From NCBI GenBank assembly GCA_034509925.1, contig CM067531.1:4025501-4089500 (forward strand): a DNA stretch of 64,000 nt, written 5' to 3'. This DNA is from Hirudinaria manillensis (taxonomy: Eukaryota > Annelida > Clitellata > Hirudinida > Hirudinidae). The position numbers and the translations under genes are program-made. A model generated the notes under the pieces. It was not told the origin of the DNA. It did not search any database and saw only the letters and a list, made by a program, of their open reading frames with translations. This document shows positions 55,933-64,000 of this stretch, in pieces. The stretch's first letter is position 1. Each line of letters opens with the position of its first letter.

Positions 55933-58900
55933 AATGGTTTTTTTTTTATATTTTAATCTCCGTCGGTTCGTCTGCTCAGAAAACTGCGTGCAACTGTCGG
56001 TCGTCTTCTTAGTTGCGGGTGTAAATAAATCACTTTGTTTTTAAAAACCTGTGAATTTCTAGTACAAGACTTTGTTTTGCATATTGTTACTATTTCTATA
56101 TAATTTTTTTTTTAAATGTAATAAGCATTGAAGTTTGGAAGTTTTTCATTATTCAAGAGTCGTGTTGCTTGCACTTGGCGCCCTGGTTGAAAGTGCTCAG
56201 AGGTGGATAGTGAGTGCACTTCATCTGTATTGGCTCAATGCAACTACAGATAGATATCTCATGTGAATGTGGAGTGATGCATAGCCAGTTGACGTTGGAA
56301 CAGAGATTCAGTTGAAAGGCTTGTCCAGAACTTGTGCTTAGTGCAGTTGGGTGTCCCTAGTTGGTGATTATTGGAACAGTGTTTTGAAGGTTGCTTGGGA
56401 TTGGATTTTGTGGACTGCCAGAAGGTGTCACTCCGTTTTTCGAGTTGAGATGCGTTTCCGCGATGGAGTTTGCAAGGCGAGAATTTCGAGCAAACTTTAA
56501 ACGTTTCGTGTTTAATTCGGGCACTTGCTGCATAAATTATGCTGATGTGCTTCTGTTAAAAAGGGTCGATAAGGGCTGAAGACTTAATCGATGTTGGCGC
56601 TAATTTTGGAGAAAAATTGCAAGACAAGGCCCAGTCGCTAAACCACGTTTTGGCAACCAATTAACACGCGATGCAGGACTGCGGCGTAGCACGTCACGAA
56701 CGCTGCCAATCAATTACTTTAATCCCGCTTCCCGTATATATTTATCTGAATGAAAGTTGTTGCCGTGCCAAGTCGCTGTGAACGTCGCCGTACGTACGTG
56801 TCTTGTTGTACGAGACGTACAACAGGCATCGACGATTGTCATTGATTGTCCTATAATTACTCTCAGTCGTTGAAATTAGATAGCCGAGCACTTAATGAAG
56901 TGTTCTCATTTTCCTACCAAACTGCTCTGCTCCGGTTTTATCCGGACGATATGTTCCGGCGAGGAGCGTGGATATGCCAATTTAATCATGGCCATTGCAG
57001 AGAGAAGGTCGATGCCAGAATGCGTGAGAGAGGCAATAACTTTGAAAACAAGACCATGTCGAAAACGCCTGATACTTCTCAGGCGAATTATGGAAATTGA
57101 TGTAATTACAGACGGACGGCTTGCCAACGACTCGTGTGCGCAGGTCTGCTTAATATTTATTAAATATGGATTCCCAAAGCTTATCGCGCCAAATAAATTA
57201 TTTTCCGTCCTGATAGCTCGACGCCACTTTTCTCCTCTCCAGAAAATTAATTCCGGAAACAAAAAAAATATGGTTTTATTTCTCTCCGAAAGTGACAACA
57301 TTGTACAGCAAAATGAGATTGGATGGTGTCTAATGCTTGGAATCGATTACATACATTTGAGAGTCCAGATTTATGGGTCGAGTTCTTACGCCTGAAATAT
57401 TGTACTTTTATAATAGTTATTCTAAAAAAAAAATTTGTTAAATAAATAAAATGGTTAATATCTTCGAAAAATAGGCGCATGAAACATTTTTATAATCTTA
57501 ATCCTGATTAAGTGAGCCCGGGAGTTTGTTGTTGTTGTTGTTGTTGTCTATTCAGTATCTTTGTCACAGAGAACCCAGACCTCAGTTTTGGGATGGAAAT
57601 TGCGTGAGAAGTGGCATTTATTCTGTCGTTGACCGGACAGTAACCTCATAAAGAGAGGTCTGAAACAAATGGTTTTCTGGTGCAACATGAAGTTTCAACA
57701 TAATTGGTTCGCGTGGGACTGCCTAGTTTTCAATTGCATTTATATTTTGATTGAGGCTTTAGTGTTCCAAATTTAATGCTTTAAATTTGGTATTAATTAG
57801 AATTATCATAACGGGTTCAAATTCCGGTAAAGATTTTTCTCTTCAGGTTTTCTTCTACGTTAAAATAGATTAACTTTGAAAACTCACAATAAAAAGATGG
57901 TTTAATTGAAATCCAAGTATTCGAGAACATTCTATGGACGGATTTGGCCGAGCTGGAATAATCTTTGGCGACATTTGGTTTTGGGTCGAAGTAGTAACCA
58001 TATTGGAGAAAGCCGATAAGGGAAATCTGTCAGAAACTCCTTTTGTGAAGTCGACAATATGCAGGAAGGAGGCACGGAATGAGTGAGTTATCAAGAATCG
58101 ACATGGGGATGCTTACAACACCTTCTCCTCTCTTTATAAAAGCTCCATGTCACTTCGGGGAGCAAGACTAAAGGGAATGCGTTTGGATATTTGGCGCCAC
58201 GTACGCTAAACTTCAAAGACGCTTGGCTATTACCATTGCGGTTCCTATTAGAACAAGTAGAATTCTCAATTTGATGTCATTTGAACAGTCTCTAAGAGTT
58301 CCAATTAAACATTCAAGGTGCTCGGATCTTAAAAACTCAATGATTTTATCTTTTATTTTATTTTTAAATAATTTTAATGCTTATATATCTAATTAAAATT
58401 AGTTAACTAATTAAATATGATAAGGAGAACTCGATCCCCGAATTTCATGATTTTATCAAAATAATACTTTAATCTCTTCAGATTTATTAAATCATCATCA
58501 TCATCATCAAGAGAGAGAGTACAATTGTTTTGAAAACGTTCATACTAAGATATCGTCAAATTAAATTCCACTGATCCCGATGATTAATAAACACCTTTGG
58601 ATTATTAATAATTTATCAGGAAGGATTCTTAAAAGTTCGTTTTCATTTGATTTACGTGATACGGCAATAACAACTCGTTAGAGGCGCAAAATTGCACCAG
58701 ACGACTCCAAACAAATGCAATGCACACCCGCACAATGCATTGATTTATGACTGAAATCCTTGGTTAAAAGTGAACTTCTAAACTCTAAAATAATATTGCA
58801 AAAGAAAATTAAATTACATTTGAATCTTATGTGAGTCTGATTATTGACGATAAACCTATTTGGGAAATAAGTAGCACGAGAACATGAAGGCAGACGACAG

Positions 58901-59500
58901 ACCACGAAGCGCCATGGCGTGAACGAATTCAAAGCAACAAATGATACGGATTATCCTCTGCAACTTCTGTCCCCTCATCTCGGATCCAATAACTTTCCAT
59001 CTGATGGCGTATTGCTTTTCCAGCGTCGGACGTCATTTTTTTTTTGCATTCTCCGAGCTTAAAGCGCCTCTTCCCTTTCCTCCGCGTAGAAGAATAGTCC
59101 GTGGAACCAGAAGTGGCCGGCAAAAAATGCTCATCGTGTTTTATTTTCGTGAACGCACCGACGACTCCGGCTTATGGATATTCATGAGAAAGATAACGAC
59201 TTATTATTGGTCGGTTTGAAAGTTCATTCGATGAAAGAGCTCGCATTATTTCTAACGGCCGACTCGGAAAAGTTGGTGTCGAGCGCTAGACTAGGGTCAT
59301 AAATAAAATAACGATTAACAGTTCCAGAGTGCCGATCCGGAAGATAAAAGAGCACTGGAAGAAACATGGCGCGGATTGATCACGTGCTCTTGCAGACGTC
59401 TTGAGGAATCCAACCCAAGGTCTCTCGCTGCCTCTAAAATGGTCATAAGCTCGCGAGAATCAGCCAGCACAACAATAATTGAAGCGTTTTCAGCTTCTAC
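55933..59500. other. Intergenic; upstream of the BARHL gene
   Basis: 3.6 kb without a convincing gene. A 166-codon plus frame (56895-57395) and a 131-codon minus frame on top of it have no recognisable content or splice context. Microsatellites: (TTG)n at about 57520-57547 and (ATC)n at 58492-58509. Long upstream spacers are usual for homeobox genes and may hold enhancers. Confidence 0.5.
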
Positions 59501-59513
59501 GTAATCTCGTTCC

Positions 59514-59580
59514 GAGGGCGTGGCCGATAGAAATATCGTCCAATGGCGAGTCAGCTCGTTCGAAGCGAGAAGCCGATTGG
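59514..59580 (+). promoter_or_regulatory. Likely core promoter of the BARHL gene (GC box, CCAAT boxes)
   Basis: A GC/KLF-type box GAGGGCGTGGCC (about 59514-59525), a CCAAT box (TCCAATGGCG, core 59540-59544) and an inverted CCAAT box (GATTGGCT, core 59576-59580) lie within 70 bases, about 160-230 bases upstream of ATG 59741. The surrounding DNA is GC-richer than average for the window. No TATA box is evident. Confidence 0.5.
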
Positions 59581-59740
59581 CTGAGACGTGGAAACGGCGT
59601 TTAACCGAATGGGTTATGAATGGGTGAACAATATTAGAGCAATCAGAGTGAATTTTTTGTTTTATTTAAATGCAACTCCTTGACAGATTTTTCAAATAGA
59701 TTTTAACTCGCCGTGAATTTTCCATCGACGGCTTGTAGCA

Positions 59741-62457
59741 ATGAAGTCCGAAATCGTTGCTAGTCCTTCGTCGAAACTCACGACAACCTCTGATGGACTT
59801 TCTTCTCCCAGCAACGCTCCATCCGTGAAATCCCAGGACTCCGAGGTCAAGATCCTCTCCGTCACACGTGACATCCAGCACGATTCCAGTCATCACGTGA
59901 TCCACGAGGGGCACAGGAAGGAGAACAACTCATCCAACGAGCATCCATCCATCAAAACCATCCGACCATCCTCCTTCTTGATCAGTGACATCCTCTCAGA
60001 AAAGTCTCCGAACAAGATCCACGTCGTGTCCTCCTATCCATCCGTCTCCATTCCATCCATCCTCATCCATCACCCGAACTTCGTCTCGAACTCCGCATTG
60101 CATCTCTCCGGTCTCCAAGAGGCAATGGGTCCGAGAAGAGACAACTTGGAAGAACTGACAGCATCGAAGTCCAAAGATGCTCCCGCAGTGGTTCGAAGCA
60201 GTTTCTCTCCGAAGGACATTTCCAGCATTTCGTCCGCCATCGAATCCAGACTTCCGGGACATCAGTTTCACCAGCATCCGGCATTTTCCAGTCTGCTCGG
60301 TTTCAACGACCATCACCACTCCCACCACCACATCAGTCCTCTGCCAAAGTCCTCCTTCTTTGACTTCTCTCGCCCTCTCAACGACTTCTCCAGCAGCATC
60401 CAATCCTCGAACAATTCCCACTGGAAATCCTACCTGTCCAATCTGGAGAAGAAGGACGACGACATAGACGTGGAAATCGACGAAGACGACGACGAAGAAG
60501 ACGACGGCACCAACTCTTCGAACGGTCAGTGGACTGAAGAATGATTTGTTTCATCTCATTTCGCTTCGAAAATCGATTAAATCAAGTTAATTTGACTTTT
60601 AATTGTTCACAAAATGATCATCAGAAAAGTGATGATCTTAGAATCGCAAGGTGATGGAAAGCACAAATCGTCTTAAACGCCTCTCGTGTTTTTTTTTGCA
60701 CGGCAGAGGTAAACAGAGGCAAAGCGCCGAGCGAGACGCACCGAGCGTCAAGTGATTGATTGCGCCAATAGTTCGAAGAGGCGACACAGACAGGCACAAG
60801 GAACAAATTTTTCGGGTTCATTCGACCCGACGGCAATCATTCAATTTTTACAATCACTCGCCGAATGTCTTTTCAATCAGTGCATGCAATCAATCAAACG
60901 CTTCTACAATCAAACGCTTCTACGATCTTCGGCGTTCTAGAATTGTTCGTATTGTTCTTAAAATTGTTTTCCTTTTTTTCTTTCGTTTTTGTCTCTTTCA
61001 AACTGTTGCTATCTCAGCTGATGCGATGATGATGATGATGATTTTTTTTTTAATTTTTAGGTAATTATTATTATTACAGTAAATTGCTAACGAGTTTTGA
61101 GTTAGTTTTGTGTTGGAGCAGAACACCTCACAACCCTGATGGTCTTCAGAATGCTTGATGAGAATTAAATTGTTATTTTCACATAATTATCATTTTATTT
61201 CTACTTTTTATGAATAATAATTATTTATAATCGTAATTGCTGTAAATACTCCGCAATTGATAAAAATAAAAACATTTATGGTTTTACAAACAATACAATA
61301 CAATTTTATCAATAGATAAAATGAAGTAATTCCCCATCTTTTCGATTTTTAAATCCCTTTTAATAATAACAATATTTTAAAATAAATTTTGGGTAAATGT
61401 AATAATTTATAATTTGTTTATTTACATTGTTTCTAATAAATTAACCACTAATTTTCAGTAAACTATTTATTTTTAACATAGCATTACAAAATGTAAATAT
61501 GTAAATAACAAATATATATATATATAATACATACATAAATATAATAAAAATTATTATTAGTAATATCTTGATTATTCACATGGCTGACAATAGCTTTGGG
61601 TCGATTCTTGCAGAGGGGGTGAACAAGGATGATTCGTCTTTCAATTCAAACGACCCCTCGGGTCACAAGTCGAAGAAGATCAGGAAGGCAAGGACTGCCT
61701 TCACGGACCACCAATTGAACACCTTGGAGCAGAGCTTCGAAAGGCAGAAGTACCTCAGCGTACAGGACAGGATGGAACTTGCTGCCAAACTCAATCTCAG
61801 CGACACCCAAGTCAAGACTTGGTACCAAAACAGGAGGTTGACGAAATTATCTTTTTTTCTAATTTCTCTTGACAGATTTCTTTCGAAGCTGTAATTCGTA
61901 ATTAAGTGTAGAGTTACAATAACCTTTTAATAAAATTATTAATCGAATAAATAATATTAACAAGGAATAATAAGGAATAAAATAAATACGAAAATATTTT
62001 TTCTTTTAAAAGGACCAAATGGAAAAGACAGACTGCCGTCGGCTTGGAATTGTTGGCAGAAGCTGGAAATTACGCGGCGGTTCAACGGATGCTCCAAACC
62101 AATCCCTACTGGGCCGCCTACGACCCGCAAACGGCAGGTTTCATCTCCAACATGGACGCCATCCTCATGCGACACCAACAGCAACAACAACAACAGCAGC
62201 AACAACAGCAACAGGTCAACAACCACTCGCCCATCTCTTCGGTGTCTTCGTCGACACCCATCGTGTCAGGCTTTTCCAGTCATCACCAGTTGACGGCATC
62301 GCAGCCCAACACCTCGCCGCACCTTCACCGTCACCACCCCATCATACCACGTCTCTTCGTCCAGGGTCTACCCACGCACCACCGACCACTACCCATCCAC
62401 GCTTCCAGCAGGTTCGGACCGGGCGGCTCGGATTCCCCCAAAATGGCCATCGTATGA
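59741..62457 (+). CDS. BARHL: BARHL / BarH-class homeobox transcription factor, 483 residues
   Basis: BarH-class homeodomain proteins specify neurons and sensory cells. Exons 59741-60524, 61614-61836 and 62013-62457 join in phase to 1452 bases. The N-terminus carries an Eh1-like repressor motif FLISDIL (about residues 79-85), His-rich stretches and an acidic run just before the first intron. The homeodomain starts near residue 281 ([19 protein letters not shown]) and contains the class-typical Tyr in VKTWYQNRR; the second intron splits the codon of the last Arg of that motif, as exon 3 begins with [20 protein letters not shown]. After it come a 13-residue polyGln and the family C-terminal motif [10 protein letters not shown] (human VPRILIHGL). 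The stop codon at 62455 overlaps a donor-like GTATGA. A CCAAT/GC-box promoter lies upstream. Confidence 0.95.
60525..61613 (+). other. First intron of the BARHL gene
   Basis: AT-rich, with a (GAT)n run at about 61025-61041 and an (AT)n run at about 61509-61527. A plus frame at 60756-61064 has no recognisable content. No conserved element can be claimed without comparison. Confidence 0.8.
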
Positions 62458-62628
62458 GAGTTGAGAACGTTCTAATTAATTACGTGCAGAAGAAGTTTCA
62501 TTCCTTAAATTCCTTGAAATGTTTCCGAGCTTTCAAGATTCAAGATTATACGCTGCGTTAAGTACGATAGCAAAAATACTTCGGTGCTTAACTATTACTA
62601 TGGGCGCCACCATTACTAAAATTATTAT

Positions 62629-62636
62629 TATCATTG

Positions 62637-62712
<76 letters not shown>

Positions 62713-62745
62713 CATTGTTGTTGTTATTATTATTATTCATTATTA
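62629..62745. repeat. (ATT)n microsatellite downstream of BARHL
   Basis: About 115 bases of ATT triplets with GTT/ATC interruptions at both ends. It creates spurious poly-Ile frames on both strands. Confidence 0.95.
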
Positions 62746-64000
62746 ACGCCGACGGCATTTAAATTCTTCTATAAGTTTACTTTTATTCATGTTAAACGAC
62801 GAACTCGTGTAAAAAAAAGCTTGGCGAATTGAATTTGAAATAAAATCTTAACACGTTGCACTGCTTATCATAATTTATTTAGCACTACACAAAGTACAGA
62901 CGCAAAGTACACTCGTCATAATTCATTTGGCAACTTGGCACGACAGACAGACACAAATAAATAGTTGAAGACAAAAAAAAGAAGAGGAAGAAGAAGAAGG
63001 AAAAGAAGAAGGACAGCATTGAAAACGACAACAAATCATCTTTGGTCGGCACCTTTCCATCTCCTAATAAGAGATCAGAGGGACACACACCCCGGTCATT
63101 ATGCCCCCCCGCACAACTCTTTACATTCCTTAGGTGCAGTTCATTATTTCATTTCATTCACTCAATCATTCGTTGTTCTAGGCTTTTTTTTTATACCTTT
63201 AACAGATATTTCAGATAAATATTTTTTAACTCTTCTTATAATCTGCAAATCCGCAAATCTGCAAAGCAATCGCCCAGTCACTCGATTTACTCGCACGTCT
63301 ACCCAATCTACCCCGCTTTCTACCCATCCCAGTACAGCCATCCACTCACTCATCAAGTTAATAAGATTCCTTTCCTGCGGTCAAACACAGCAAATAGCCT
63401 GTTATTATGGACCTTCTGAAAACAGTTTGAAAGGAGAAAAACAAGCCGCAACGTACAATTAACTTTACTTGTCTTTTACGCCGAATGTAAAGATCTGCAA
63501 TCCAGAGGGAGTGAAATTAGGAGTGAAATTCACTCTTGGACATAATTCGTTCAATCATCAACCGGTGCATTGATGGATTGATTGATTGATTCTCACGTAA
63601 TTTCCCAAGAATGAATTTCAACGTTCAAAACCTAACAGATTGATTGATTGACTGTGTTAACCAGGATGAATCTGGAGAATCAACCCGCTCGACACCACAT
63701 CACTGATGAAGGGCCACTCACTCACTCATTCACTCACTCACTCACAACGGCACAAGGGAGCATGTCCGAGAGCGCTTTCAGGCTTTTACGATATACAATC
63801 CATTTCCGGCGTTGAAAAATTGCGTTGACTGCAGCGCTGGTGGCGACAGTTTTCGGAAGTTTCATTATTTGGCGCGTTTTGACTCGGCCTGTTTGGCGTG
63901 TAATGCCGCTTAATTACAAGCTTTTTAAGCATCGGCACGTCATGGCCGGGACATGCAAGAGTTCCAGAGAATGGAGAATACGTTCATTCAGTTCATCTGG
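62746..64000. other. 3' flank of BARHL; no confirmed gene
   Basis: Contains an AAG-rich purine run (62969-63012), a possible Tyr/Pro-rich coding exon at 63269-63417 (see findings), a TGAT run (63572-63591) and a (TCAC)n run (63716-63746). The last 200 bases are GC-richer (TTTGGCGCGTTTTGACTCGG), perhaps a regulatory element or the start of a neighbouring gene. Confidence 0.5.

Noticed and set aside
56895..57395. 166-codon plus frame with overlapping 84- and 131-codon frames on the other frames and strand
   Set aside because: No recognisable content, no splice context, and several overlapping frames of similar length point to local composition.
58929..59219. Short frames on both strands near 59.0 kb
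   Set aside because: Lys/Arg-rich or mixed content with no splice or domain evidence.
62519..62746. Poly-Ile frames downstream of BARHL
   Set aside because: They come from the (ATT)n repeat at 62629-62745.
62965..63462. 165-codon plus frame downstream of BARHL
   Set aside because: Starts in an AAG-rich simple repeat and has low-complexity content; only the other-frame piece at 63269-63417 was kept as a weak finding.

Overview
This is a 64 kb piece of AT-rich animal nuclear DNA. The genes are split by many short introns (roughly 60 bp to 1.3 kb) with GT..AG borders. Recognisable products are metazoan: an AGAP/centaurin-gamma ArfGAP, a KMT2C/D (Trithorax-related) histone methyltransferase, an HRG1/SLC48A1 heme transporter, the complex I subunit NDUFA6 and a BARHL homeobox protein. 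There is no bacterial or viral gene layout. The KMT2 gene lacks the N-terminal PHD clusters, as Drosophila trr does, which fits a protostome, but I would not name a species. I found no tRNA, rRNA or CRISPR array. Exon models were built by hand from splice borders and reading phase; where I summed the exons, the total was a multiple of three.

Layout. 1-4434 (-): 5' part of an AGAP gene whose 3' part lies off the left edge. 4435-5229: divergent promoter, holding a two-exon 41-codon small ORF just ahead of the KMT2 start. 5230-11565 (+): 17-exon, 1362-residue KMT2C/D/Trr-like methyltransferase. 12339-12906 (-): small unrecognised gene. 14.4-23.6 kb: three related copies of an orphan 15-exon gene, namely copy A (-, 499 residues), a 3' remnant B (+) and copy C (+). 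Copies A and C have diverged strongly in some exons yet share intron-spanning stretches that are identical or nearly so. 24460-25888 (+): HRG1-type heme transporter. 25.9-29.8 kb: gene-poor, with a perfect 41 bp inverted-repeat pair. 29825-30688 (-): two-membrane-segment protein. 34535-35232 (-): NDUFA6. 37617-45976 (+): 14-exon, 763-residue unrecognised protein. 47834-50173 (+): single coding exon with a VPS9-like C-terminus. 51354-55932 (+): C2H2 zinc-finger gene with an apparent one-base frameshift. 59741-62457 (+): BARHL homeobox gene with a CCAAT/GC-box promoter. The rest is intergenic DNA rich in ATT and ATC trinucleotide repeats.

The neighbours do not form a pathway; this is an ordinary mixed gene neighbourhood. 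The most unusual parts are the mosaic orphan gene family (14.4-23.6 kb), the small ORF that appears to share the KMT2 transcript, the foldback at 28.2-28.5 kb and the broken zinc finger near 54063.
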